Source of the DNA: CAVXZE01 sp964615365
Lineage (GTDB): Bacteria; Myxococcota_A; UBA9160; UBA6930
DNA length: 64,000 nucleotides
NCBI GenBank assembly: GCA_964615365.1
Contig: CAZTOU010000012.1
Coordinates: forward strand, 54,028 to 118,027
Direction: 5' to 3'
Numbering within the stretch: the stretch's first letter is position 1; each line of letters starts with the position of its first letter. Below the pieces are notes generated by a model. The model saw only the letters and a program-made list of their open reading frames with translations, had not been told where the DNA came from and searched no databases. Both the position numbers and the translations under genes were made by a program. This document shows positions 1 to 7,902 of the stretch, piece after piece.

Positions 1-1500
1 CTGGTGTTTCTCCTCAGCGGCCTCTTCCTCGGCTGGTCCCTGGGCGCCAACGACGCTGCCAACGTCTACGGCACGGCGGTGGGCACGCGGATGATCAGAT
101 TCCGCACTGCAGCGATCCTATGTAGCGTCTTCGTCATCCTCGGCGCCGTCATCGGCGGCTCGGGCGCCTCGCACACGCTGGGCCAGCTCGGCTCGGTGAA
201 CGCGCCGCCGGGCGCCTTCACCGTGGCGCTGGCCGCGGCGCTCTCCGTCACCTGGATGACTCGCCTCGGGATTCCCGTCTCGACGTCGCAGGCCGTCGTC
301 GGGGCCATCATCGGATGGAATCTCTTCTCGGGGTCGCTCACCGATCTCAGCACCCTCACCAAGATCGTCGGATCCTGGATCCTCTGCCCGATTCTCGCTG
401 CCATCTTCGCCATGCTCCTCCTCAAGCTCACCCAGGGCTCTTTGCGTGTCCTCCACCTGCACCTCTTTCGCGTCGACTCCCTCACCCGCTACGGGCTGAT
501 CCTCGCCGGGGCCTTCGCCTCGTACAGCCTGGGCGCCAACAACATCGCCAACGTGATGGGCGTCTTCGTTCCATCGGCGCCCTTTGGCGACCTCGATGCC
601 TTCGGGCTGTTTCAGATGAGCCCCGCCCAGCAGCTCTTCCTGATCGGCGGGATCGCCATCGCCGTCGGCGTCTTCACCTACTCGAAGCGCGTGATGCTCA
701 CAGTCGGATCGGAGCTGTTCCGGCTCTCTCCGCTCTCCGCCCTGATCGTGGTCCTCGCCCAGGCGCTGGTGCTGTTCCTGTTTTCCTCCGAGAGCCTCGA
801 GCACTGGCTCTCATCACAGGGCCTTCCGACCATCCCGTTGGTGCCCGTCTCGAGCTCGCAGGCGGTGATCGGCGCCATCATCGGCATCGGCCTCGCCAAG
901 GGCGGGCGCAACATCCGGCTGGGCGTCCTGGGCAGGATCTCCTCGGGCTGGCTCGCCACGCCGGTGATCTCCGCGGCCATCACCTTCGTGCTGCTCTTCT
1001 TCGTCCAGAATGTCTTCTCGCAGCAGGTCTTCACGCCCGTGCGCTACCAGCTTTCCAACGAGGTCGCCGATAAACTCGCTGACGACGGCCTCTACCACGA
1101 CTCGCTGGCGGCGCTCGTCGACCGCGATTTCGAGACGGCTACGGGGTTCTCCGACGCCGTGGAAAGGTGCCTCGGCTCCACCGCGGGACTGGAGGCCATC
1201 GTCTCCCGCTCGAGGCTCCACTCGATGGAGATCGACGCCGAGCGAGCGGAGGCGCTCCAGGAGCAGAGCTGGCTCACCGCGCGCGAGCAGGCAGCCGTCC
1301 TCATGCTCCGGGGCCGGCGCTTCCGCTACGCCTGGCAGCTCGACGATGCGCTGGCCGCCCTCTCGAAGGACTGGCGTCCAAGGCCACCGACGACGAGGAA
1401 CAAGCTTCACAACAAGGCGCTCCGCGCCAGGTTGGAGCGACTCGAGCACTGGTTCGCGCTTCCGCAGCAGCCTCCCCCAAGAGACGCTGGACGCCGCTGA
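1..1500 (+). CDS. Inorganic phosphate transporter, PiT family (5' end probably cut by window)
   Basis: Integral membrane permease for inorganic phosphate, driven by H+ or Na+ symport in this family. The two PiT signature repeats are visible: GANDAANVYG near residue 14 and GANNIANVMG near residue 177, each followed by hydrophobic helices and an SSSQAV/STSQAV segment, the internal duplication typical of the family. The frame is open to the left edge and the first helix starts at once, so the true start is probably upstream; GTG at position 4 is the first start codon present. After the last helix (about residue 345) there is a soluble, charged tail of roughly 150 residues with no membrane segment, longer than in ordinary PiT proteins. 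The next gene starts 42 bases on, in the same direction. Confidence 0.9.
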   Translation: MVFLLSGLFLGWSLGANDAANVYGTAVGTRMIRFRTAAILCSVFVILGAVIGGSGASHTLGQLGSVNAPPGAFTVALAAALSVTWMTRLGIPVSTSQAVVGAIIGWNLFSGSLTDLSTLTKIVGSWILCPILAAIFAMLLLKLTQGSLRVLHLHLFRVDSLTRYGLILAGAFASYSLGANNIANVMGVFVPSAPFGDLDAFGLFQMSPAQQLFLIGGIAIAVGVFTYSKRVMLTVGSELFRLSPLSALIVVLAQALVLFLFSSESLEHWLSSQGLPTIPLVPVSSSQAVIGAIIGIGLAKGGRNIRLGVLGRISSGWLATPVISAAITFVLLFFVQNVFSQQVFTPVRYQLSNEVADKLADDGLYHDSLAALVDRDFETATGFSDAVERCLGSTAGLEAIVSRSRLHSMEIDAERAEALQEQSWLTAREQAAVLMLRGRRFRYAWQLDDALAALSKDWRPRPPTTRNKLHNKALRARLERLEHWFALPQQPPPRDAGRR

Positions 1501-1542
1501 CAGATCCTCTACGGTGAGCGGGCTGCGGAGTGGAGGGAGCAG

Positions 1543-2967
1543 GTGCGGGCAGAGCTGGAGCGATTCTTCGAGCCCAGGAGCGTCGCCATCGTCGGTGTCT
1601 CCAAGGGAGGCTTCCGCTTCGGGGGCATGAGCTTCCTGCGGAAGCTGCAGGAGGCCGGCTATCGGGGAAAGATCTATCCGATCAATCCCAAGGCCGAAGA
1701 GCTGGGGGGACTCCGGGCCTATCCGAATCTCACGTCCCTTCCCGAGGTGCCCGATCTGGGCATCGTCTGCGTCGCCGCGAGGCTGGTCCCCTCGGTTCTC
1801 GAGGAGTGCGGTCGCATGGGGCTCCGTCACGTTCACGTGCTGACCGCCGGATTCCGGGAGACGGCGACCCGGGAGGGAATCGAGCTCGAGGCGCGGATCC
1901 AGTCCATCTCGAAGGAGCAGGGACTGCTGGTCATCGGCCCGAACTGCATGGGCCCCTACTCCCCCCCCGTCGGCCTCACCGCCTGGGGGGCGATTCCGGG
2001 AAGGAGTGGTCCCCTCGGCATCGTCTCGCAGAGCGGCGCCATCACCCAGCGTCTCACCGAGTACGCCCTGTCGCTCGGAATCGGCACCCGCAAGGCGGTG
2101 AGCTTCGGCAATGCGGCCGTCCTCGACGAGGCCGATTTCCTCGAGCTGATGGCCGCGGATCCGCAGATTCGGGTGATCGCCATGTACCTCGAGAGCCTCC
2201 GGGACGGGAAGCGCTTTCTTCGCCTCGCGAAGGAGGTGAACCAGAAGAAGCCCCTCATCATCTGGAAGGGCGGCGAGAGCGAGGCCGGCGCAGCGACGGC
2301 CGCATCTCACACCGGCGCCCTGGCCAGCGAGTGGCGAGTCTGGGAGGCGTTCTTTCGTCAGACCGGCGCGACCGCGGTGCGTTCGATGGACGAGTGGGCG
2401 GACGCCATCCTCGCCTTCGCCAACCTCCCGGCGCCGGCCGGGAAGGGTGTCTTCGTGGTGGGGGGTGGCGGGGGAAACAGCGTGGGCAACGGCGACGCCT
2501 GCGCCCGCGAGGGGCTCGATGTGCCCCGCCTGTCCGAGGTCACCATGGAGCGCCTGCGCGAGAGCGTGCCCGCGGCCGGCTCCATCGCCGGGAACCCTCT
2601 CGACATGTTCCGGGTCTTCCAGGATTCCGAATACCTGGGAGAGATCCTGGATCTCGCCTATCGGGATCCCGCCATCGGGATGGTCCTCATCGACCGGATC
2701 ATCCCGAGAAAGATCTTCCACCTGCCCGACCTGCCCGATCCGACACCGGAAACGATCCGGGTGCTGAAGAGCAAGAGGGAGCCCAAGCCGACCGTCTTCT
2801 CGATCGACTCCGGAGGGGGAGATCCGGAGCTGGCGCAGCAGGGGGCCGCCCTCCGAGCGCAGCTCTGCAGCGCGGGAATACCGGCCTATCCAGCCGCGAG
2901 AAGAGCGGCCCGGGCGCTGGAACGCCTTCATCGCTATCACGCCGTGAGAAGAGCCCACTTCGGCTGA
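1543..2967 (+). CDS. NDP-forming acyl-CoA synthetase alpha-type subunit (CoA-binding)
   Basis: 474 residues with an N-terminal Rossmann CoA-binding domain (IVGVSKGGFRFGG near residue 13, then INPKAEELGG) and two succinyl-CoA-ligase-like domains. The SHTG motif (about residue 250) holds the histidine that is transiently phosphorylated in NDP-forming acyl-CoA synthetases. The ATP-grasp beta domain is absent and no beta subunit gene is adjacent, so the partner must be encoded elsewhere or the protein does another CoA-linked job. The GTG start at 1543 is preceded by GGAGGGAG. It resembles the protein at 25044-26456 in architecture and length, so the window carries two paralogues. Substrate cannot be read from the sequence. 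Confidence 0.85.
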   Translation: MRAELERFFEPRSVAIVGVSKGGFRFGGMSFLRKLQEAGYRGKIYPINPKAEELGGLRAYPNLTSLPEVPDLGIVCVAARLVPSVLEECGRMGLRHVHVLTAGFRETATREGIELEARIQSISKEQGLLVIGPNCMGPYSPPVGLTAWGAIPGRSGPLGIVSQSGAITQRLTEYALSLGIGTRKAVSFGNAAVLDEADFLELMAADPQIRVIAMYLESLRDGKRFLRLAKEVNQKKPLIIWKGGESEAGAATAASHTGALASEWRVWEAFFRQTGATAVRSMDEWADAILAFANLPAPAGKGVFVVGGGGGNSVGNGDACAREGLDVPRLSEVTMERLRESVPAAGSIAGNPLDMFRVFQDSEYLGEILDLAYRDPAIGMVLIDRIIPRKIFHLPDLPDPTPETIRVLKSKREPKPTVFSIDSGGGDPELAQQGAALRAQLCSAGIPAYPAARRAARALERLHRYHAVRRAHFG

Positions 2968-3012
2968 GGCCCCCCTTCGAAAAGCGAGACGCCACCATCT
3001 GGGAGGAAATGG

Positions 3013-3825
3013 ATGTCGGACTCCACACTCGTGCGGGCTCTGGAAGAGCGCGCGACGACGCTCCGCAAGCACCTCCTGACCATGGCCTCGGGCGGGCGGT
3101 CCATCCATCTCGGCGGCTCCAGCTCGATCGCCGAGATCATGGCCACCCTGTTCTTCCACGCCCTGGAGGTCGAGGGCGGCGACCGTCCGAGGGATCACTT
3201 CATCCTCAGCAAGGGACACGCGGTGCACGCTCTCCACGCCTGCCTCGCCGAGCTGGGCAAGGTCGACCCCAGTGAATTCACGACCCTCGCCCGGCCGGGG
3301 ACCCGCCTGGCGGGACACCCGAGCCTAAAGGCTCCCCTGGTCGAGTTTGCGACCGGATCGCTGGGGCACGGTCTTTCGGTGGGAATCGGGATCGCTCTGG
3401 CGGAGCAGCTCGACGGTCTCCCCTCCAAGACCGTCGTGCTGATGGGGGATGGCGAGCTGCAGGAAGGCTCGGTCTGGGAAGCGGCACTCTGTGCGCCCCG
3501 CTTCGGGCTCGCGAACCTGCTCGCCATCGTGGACCGCAACGGACTCCAGGCGGCCGCCCATGTCGACGACCTCCTGCCCCTGGAGCCCCTGGAAGAGAAG
3601 TGGCAAAGCTTCCGCTGGAACACCCGGGTGATCGACGGACACGACGTGCGGGCGATCCTGGGTGCTCTGGAGCAGTTCCCCGCCCGGGAGGGTCCCACGG
3701 TGCTCATCGCCGACACGGTAAAGGGCAAGGGATTCCCAAGCGTGGAGGGGCGGCGCCGGGCCCACTTCACGACACTGGCCGAGGGGGAGATCGAGGAAGC
3801 TCTCGCGGCACTGGAGGCGGACTGA
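3013..3825 (+). CDS. Transketolase, N-terminal (thiamine diphosphate-binding) subunit
   Basis: 270 residues matching the N-terminal half of transketolase as found in organisms with a split enzyme. The ThDP/Mg site is visible as GDGELQEGSVWEAA (about residue 145) with the following DRNG; GSLGHGLSVGIGIA and the catalytic-region SKGHAVHALHA are also present. It starts at ATG 3013 behind GGGAGGAAATGG. The stop overlaps the start of the C-terminal subunit by one base (TGATG), so the two are translationally coupled and should form one enzyme of the non-oxidative pentose phosphate route, or a relative acting on another ketose or keto acid. Confidence 0.92.
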   Translation: MSDSTLVRALEERATTLRKHLLTMASGGRSIHLGGSSSIAEIMATLFFHALEVEGGDRPRDHFILSKGHAVHALHACLAELGKVDPSEFTTLARPGTRLAGHPSLKAPLVEFATGSLGHGLSVGIGIALAEQLDGLPSKTVVLMGDGELQEGSVWEAALCAPRFGLANLLAIVDRNGLQAAAHVDDLLPLEPLEEKWQSFRWNTRVIDGHDVRAILGALEQFPAREGPTVLIADTVKGKGFPSVEGRRRAHFTTLAEGEIEEALAALEAD

Positions 3826-4742
3826 TGCTGGGTTTCGAGTGCGTCTTCGCGCAGGGCGGAGTGCTGACGGAAATGGCGGAGAAGAACCCCGACCTCGTCG
3901 TGCTCTCCCAGGATCTCGGCCCGCTTCGCCCCTTCGCCAAGCGTTTCCCGGACCGCTTCTTCGACGTGGGAATCAGCGAAGCCAACCTGATCGGCGTCGC
4001 CGCTGGCCTCGCGCACGCGGGCAAGCTGCCCTTCGTGCTGGCGATGGCCTCCTTCGTCAGCATGCGGGCCTTCGAGCAGCTCCGAACCGATTGCGGGTAC
4101 AACCGCAACCACATCGTGATCCTCGCCCCCTGCTCCGGCCTCGAGGCCGGCCACTGGGGCCCCACCCACCACGCGGTCGAGGACCTCGCGCTGCTGCGGA
4201 TGATTCCCGGCATGACGGTCCTGTGTCCGGCGGATCCGGCGGAGACCACCCGCGCCGTCGTGGCTGCGGCCGAGGTGGAAGGTCCCGTCTACGTTCGCAT
4301 CGGTTATCTTCTGCCGATCGGAGGCTACACGGAGGAGTTCGAGATCGGTCGGGCACCGGTCATGAGAGAAGGCTCCGAGGTCGCCATCATGGCCACCGGG
4401 GCGAGCGTCGCCCAGGCGATCGCGGCCCACGAGCTCCTGAAGAAGGAAGGCATCTCCGCTCGCGTGTTGAACATGCACACCATCAAGCCGATCGACCGGG
4501 AGGCGATCGAAGCAGCCGCAGCGGAGATCGGCCGCATCCTGACCGTGGAGGAGCACTTCATCGATGGGGGTCTCGGGGGAGCGGTGGCCGAGGTTCTGGC
4601 GGAGTCCGGGACCGGACGTCTCCTCCGACTGGGTCTCCGGGACGAGTTCGTCGTGGACGTGGCGGTCTACCCGGAGATCCTGAAGCTGGCGGGCCTGGAT
4701 GCGGCCAGCATCGCCACGGCCGCCCGGTCGCTGGTGATATAG
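3825..4742 (+). CDS. Transketolase, C-terminal subunit
   Basis: 305 residues from ATG 3825, which shares its A with the stop of the N-terminal subunit. It contains the pyrimidine-binding domain (ISEANLIGVAAGLAHAGKLPF, where the conserved Glu activates ThDP, and a downstream FEQLRTDCGYN segment) and the C-terminal transketolase domain (MHTIKPID, then EEHFIDGGLGGAVAE). Together with the preceding gene it reconstitutes a full-length transketolase. The next gene begins two bases after its stop, so 3013-5130 is probably one transcript. Confidence 0.92.
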   Translation: MLGFECVFAQGGVLTEMAEKNPDLVVLSQDLGPLRPFAKRFPDRFFDVGISEANLIGVAAGLAHAGKLPFVLAMASFVSMRAFEQLRTDCGYNRNHIVILAPCSGLEAGHWGPTHHAVEDLALLRMIPGMTVLCPADPAETTRAVVAAAEVEGPVYVRIGYLLPIGGYTEEFEIGRAPVMREGSEVAIMATGASVAQAIAAHELLKKEGISARVLNMHTIKPIDREAIEAAAAEIGRILTVEEHFIDGGLGGAVAEVLAESGTGRLLRLGLRDEFVVDVAVYPEILKLAGLDAASIATAARSLVI

Positions 4743-4743
4743 G

Positions 4744-5130
4744 ATGAGCGACGTTCGGAGTCGCGTCTGGAACCGGTCGCGAGCGCGCGCCCGCGCCGTC
4801 CTTCGGCGGCTCTTCGGCTCGCTCCTCCTCTGCGCGCTGCTCTTCGTTCCTGCTCCGCTCCTCGCCGACGAGCCCGCTGCGACGCGCATCATCACACTGC
4901 GCTGGGAGCATCCGGGAGAAGCGGCCGGCTTCAAGATCTTCACGCGGCACACGGATCAGCAATACGGCGAAGGCATCGACATCGGCCTCCCCAAAGAGGT
5001 GGACGGCGTATTCAGCTACCGTCTCGAGGTCAGCAACCTGGACGCGACCCTCGTCTCGATCTCGGCCTACTCGCGCGACGGGATCGAGAGCGTCCGCTCC
5101 AACGAGGAGATCTACCTGCTGCCGGACTGA
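4744..5130 (+). CDS. Small secreted protein, possible fibronectin type III-like fold
   Basis: 128 residues: a basic N-terminus, a hydrophobic core LFGSLLLCALLFVPAPLL and a likely signal peptidase site after LLADEPA, so the mature part is exported. The mature part reads ITLRWEHPGEAAGFKIF ... SYRLEVSNL ... SISAYSRDGIES, the strand pattern of a single fibronectin type III-like domain. It starts directly behind the transketolase genes but has no obvious functional link with them. The fold is an inference from the pattern; the function is unknown. Confidence 0.6.
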   Translation: MSDVRSRVWNRSRARARAVLRRLFGSLLLCALLFVPAPLLADEPAATRIITLRWEHPGEAAGFKIFTRHTDQQYGEGIDIGLPKEVDGVFSYRLEVSNLDATLVSISAYSRDGIESVRSNEEIYLLPD

Positions 5131-5147
5131 AGGGGGAGTGCCGACCG

Positions 5148-6656
5148 ATGCCTCGATCTCGCGCCGCCCCCTCGAATGGGAATCCCGAGCGCCTGAGCCA
5201 GAAACACGACGGCGATCGCCCCGGGCTCGTGGTCGTGAAGCGACTCGATGCCCCCCACCCCGAGGAGAGCTTCACGCACTACCGCCCGCTGGGACCGGCG
5301 ATGGTCTCGGCGGTCGGACGCGCGGTCCGGGCCGTTTTCGACGAACTGGGCGGTCCGGCCCTGCTGAAGCCGAGCGGGGACGTCTACATCAAGCCCAACG
5401 CCGTCGACGCTCGGCCCTACACCCACACGCGGCCGGAAGTGGTCCGAGCGGCGATCGAGTACTGGCTCGATGCCGGAGCGCGGAAGGTCTACCTGTTCGA
5501 GAACGCGACCCAGGGGAACTACACGAGGATCGTCTTCGAGGCGACCGGCTACGCCCGCATCTGCCGTGAGACGGGAGCGAGGCCGATCTACCTCGACGAG
5601 GACGAGACGGAGCTCTTCCGCTTTCACGGGAAGAAGTCCGTCGAGGAAGGGGATCCCGATGGGTACGATCAGATCGCCTTTCAGATGCCTCGCGTGGTCG
5701 CCGAGAAGATGATCCGCGGCCGGGACGAGAACCTCTACGTCAGTCTGCCCAAGCTGAAGACGCACTCGATGGGCGTCGTCACGCTGGGGATCAAGAACCA
5801 GTGGGGTCTGCCTGCCCACGGCTGCCGGCGCCGCGACCACAACTTCAACCTGCATCACAAACTGGTCGACCTCCTGGAATACCTTCGGCCCGACCTGACC
5901 CTCATCGAGGGCGTGGAGGGAACCATCCACGGTCACTACCCCGCGACTTCGCTGGCGGATCGGTGCGTGAAGCCGTTCCGGGTCCTGGTCGGAAGCCGCA
6001 ACGTGGTGGCGGCCGACCTGGTGGGTGCGCGCATCTTCGGTTTCGGAGTCGACGAGGTTCCCCAGCTCGAGCTGTCCCTGGAGCGCGGATACGGAGGCGG
6101 AATCCGAGGGCCCGAAGACATCGCCCTGTCCGGGGACCTGCAGAGCCTGGATCGCGTCGACCTGCTCGGCGACATGCCCGAGGAGGGGAAGTACCCCTTC
6201 GACCTGATCGATCATTTCCCCCCCGACCTCCGCGTGGTCCGGGGGGCGCGGCGCGCCTGCAGGGAAGGCTGCACCAACAACCCGCTCTCCGTCATGCAGG
6301 TCTTCTACGCCGATCACGGCGGAAGGGGCGGCTTCACCTTCGTCCACGGCAAGGGCCACGATTTCCGGGCGATCGACGCGATCGAGGGTCGTGTCCTGGT
6401 GGTCGGCCCCTGCGCCGTCGCGGAGGTGTCACAGCGGCTCATCGAGCGGTTGGGCCGGCGAAACGTCTATCTGAGCCAGTACTGCAACGACATCTGCGCC
6501 ATCACCGAGGCCCTGTTTCACCTGATGAAGGTGAATCCCACCGGTGTGACCCGACTGGGGCCGGTTCGTTCGTTGTACCCCTATCTGATCGCCCGCCTTC
6601 GGGGATCGAACTCACGGGTTCCGCACCTGTTCTCCCACCTGATCAAGAGGGTCTAG
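5148..6656 (+). CDS. DUF362 domain protein
   Basis: 502 residues. The DUF362 features are clear: YIKPNAVDARPYTHTRPEVV near residue 83, LKTHSMGVVTLGIKNQWGLP near residue 203, and the LIEGVEGTIHGHYP segment near 248. Some family members are fused to ferredoxin domains and the family is often found near redox genes; this one has no ferredoxin domain. A cysteine-containing stretch (RRACREGCTNNP) lies near residue 370. No biochemical role is secure. The ATG at 5148 follows GGGGGAGTGCCGACCG. It is the last gene of the + strand block that starts with the phosphate transporter. Confidence 0.8.
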   Translation: MPRSRAAPSNGNPERLSQKHDGDRPGLVVVKRLDAPHPEESFTHYRPLGPAMVSAVGRAVRAVFDELGGPALLKPSGDVYIKPNAVDARPYTHTRPEVVRAAIEYWLDAGARKVYLFENATQGNYTRIVFEATGYARICRETGARPIYLDEDETELFRFHGKKSVEEGDPDGYDQIAFQMPRVVAEKMIRGRDENLYVSLPKLKTHSMGVVTLGIKNQWGLPAHGCRRRDHNFNLHHKLVDLLEYLRPDLTLIEGVEGTIHGHYPATSLADRCVKPFRVLVGSRNVVAADLVGARIFGFGVDEVPQLELSLERGYGGGIRGPEDIALSGDLQSLDRVDLLGDMPEEGKYPFDLIDHFPPDLRVVRGARRACREGCTNNPLSVMQVFYADHGGRGGFTFVHGKGHDFRAIDAIEGRVLVVGPCAVAEVSQRLIERLGRRNVYLSQYCNDICAITEALFHLMKVNPTGVTRLGPVRSLYPYLIARLRGSNSRVPHLFSHLIKRV

Positions 6657-6748
6657 CCCCACGGCGGCATGCCGCGCCTGACACCGAAGATCGACCTGAA
6701 CGACCTTGCCGGGATCCTGTTCTACTCTCTGGCTTCAGGAGGAGCGGC

Positions 6749-6937
6749 ATGAAGTGGACACGCAGGGGGCGAAGTCGGAATCTCGAGGACCTGCGGATCC
6801 AGCGCATGTCCACCGGCCGCGTGGCTCCGGAGAAGTTCACGCACGGATCCTCGGACCAGCGCAAACGCTGGTTCCGGGTCGGATACGAGAGCGGGAAACC
6901 CGCCGCCTGTGACACCTTCTCCGCCGAGGTGCGCTAG
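6749..6937 (+). pseudogene. Remnant of YpfJ-type neutral zinc metallopeptidase (ends only)
   Basis: A 62-residue frame with a good Shine-Dalgarno (AGGAGGAGCGGC before ATG). Its first 16 residues (MKWTRRGRSRNLEDLR) look like the N-terminus of the putative neutral zinc metallopeptidase family (typical start MRWxGRRxSxNvEDRR). Residues 17-62 (IQRMSTGRVAPEKFTHGSSD... RWFRVGYESGKPAACDTFS) look like its extreme C-terminus (typical DDRLQ..S.G.VVPDSFTHGTS.QR..WF..GF.SGD...CDTF). The usual membrane segment and the HExxH catalytic core, around 220 residues, are missing. The reading frame is kept across the junction. Family assignment is from recall and is firm at the C-terminal end. A real internal deletion or an assembly collapse would both produce this. 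Confidence 0.75.
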
Positions 6938-6960
6938 CCCTCGGCCCGAGATCGCTCGCT

Positions 6961-7284
6961 CTACTCGGCCGCTGCCTGGGCCTGTTGCAGCGCGTGCTCG
7001 ATGGCCATGTTGTCCGGCTCGGCCTCGTGCGCCTTCGTGCAGACCTCGAGCGCCTCGCTCCAGGCGCCCTGGGCGGCGAGCTCGCTGCACCTCGCCACCG
7101 GGTCCTCCATCAGGTCCGTCGCGGCGGCCTCTGCTGCGGCTGCCACGTCGGAAGCGGCCTCCTTGGCCTCCGCGGCTGCCTCGACCGCGACCTCGGCGGC
7201 ATCCTCCGCGGTCTCCTGGGCTTGACCGCACGCCAACGGCAGGACGAGTGCGATCAACAGAATTCCGAGAGTCGTCATCCGCAT
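6961..7284 (-). CDS. Small alanine-rich lipoprotein
   Basis: 107 residues. The signal peptide TTLGILLIALVLPLACGQ ends in a lipobox (LPLAC), so the protein is expected to be lipid-anchored. The mature N-terminus is an Ala/Glu-rich, probably helical or coiled region (residues about 22-58), followed by a single tetratricopeptide-like helix pair (VARCSELAAQGAWSEALEVC, then HEAEPDNMAIEHALQQAQ). The function is unknown. It sits between two damaged genes and is itself intact. Confidence 0.7.
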   Translation of the reverse strand: MRMTTLGILLIALVLPLACGQAQETAEDAAEVAVEAAAEAKEAASDVAAAAEAAATDLMEDPVARCSELAAQGAWSEALEVCTKAHEAEPDNMAIEHALQQAQAAAE

Positions 7285-7309
7285 CTCATCTCCTTCTCTC
7301 GCGCGCGGC

Positions 7310-7619
7310 TCAGTCCGCGAGCGGCGGAATGCGCAATACCTGGCCCGGGTAGATCTTGTCCGGGTCTTTCAGCATCGGCTGGTTGGCCTCGAAGATCTCC
7401 GGGTACTTCGAGACATCTCCATAGTACTGCTTGGCGATCTTCGAAAGTGTGTCCCCGGACACAACCCGGTAGTACTCGGACGGAGGATCGGGGGAGGCTA
7501 CACTGAGCTGGTCGTCCACCTGGGCCACCCCCTGGGTGTTGCCGGCCGCCTCGCGGCTCTCGCCAACCTTCTCGAGGGAGGGACTCGCCCGCCTCCTTCA
7601 CGAAATCGATCAAGCCCAT
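7310..7619 (-). pseudogene. BON-LysM protein (YgaU type), internally deleted and frameshifted
   Basis: The start ATG at 7619 has a strong ribosome site (AGGAGGAG) and encodes MGLIDFVKEAGESL, the usual N-terminus of the BON-LysM proteins (E. coli YgaU begins MGLFNFVKDAGEKL). At about 7575-7585 the frame breaks; removing one base from the TCCCTCCCT run (minus strand) gives ESLLEKVGESREAAGNTQGVAQVDDQLSV, which then runs into a complete LysM domain (YYRVVSGDTLSKIAKQYYGD ... PGQVLRIPPLAD). Only the last turn of the BON domain (GNTQGVAQVDDQLSV) is left, so about 50 residues of BON are gone. LysM binds peptidoglycan. A 72-residue LysM-only product from GTG 7528 is possible but lacks a convincing ribosome site. 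Confidence 0.75.
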
Positions 7620-7902
7620 GGGGGACTCCTCCTGGATCGGGATACACACGAGTCTAGGAGAGTGCGCCTCCTTGACAAGCGCGTTTCCCATACTTGGGAT
7701 CGGGACGACCGCGCGGATTGGGGAGGGGGGGGACGCAACCTCACCGTGAGGTTGCGCTCGTCATCCGAGGAATCATCGGCGGTGGAAGCGGCGACTCAGA
7801 CTGATCCCGGCCACACGAGAGACGCTATCTTTGCCGTCGGGCCAGACCCGCTCGCCCGCCTGGCCCCCCTCGAGTAGTTTCTCCAGAAAGGGCTCGAAAG
7901 CC

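Noticed and set aside
814..3318. An 834-codon open frame on the - strand at the phosphate permease and CoA-ligase genes
   Set aside because: Low-complexity composition, no motif, and antisense to two well-supported genes.
7310..7528. The LysM segment as an independent 72-residue gene
   Set aside because: The upstream MGLIDFVKEAGES start and BON remnant show that it is the 3' part of a larger damaged gene; GTG 7528 has no good ribosome site.
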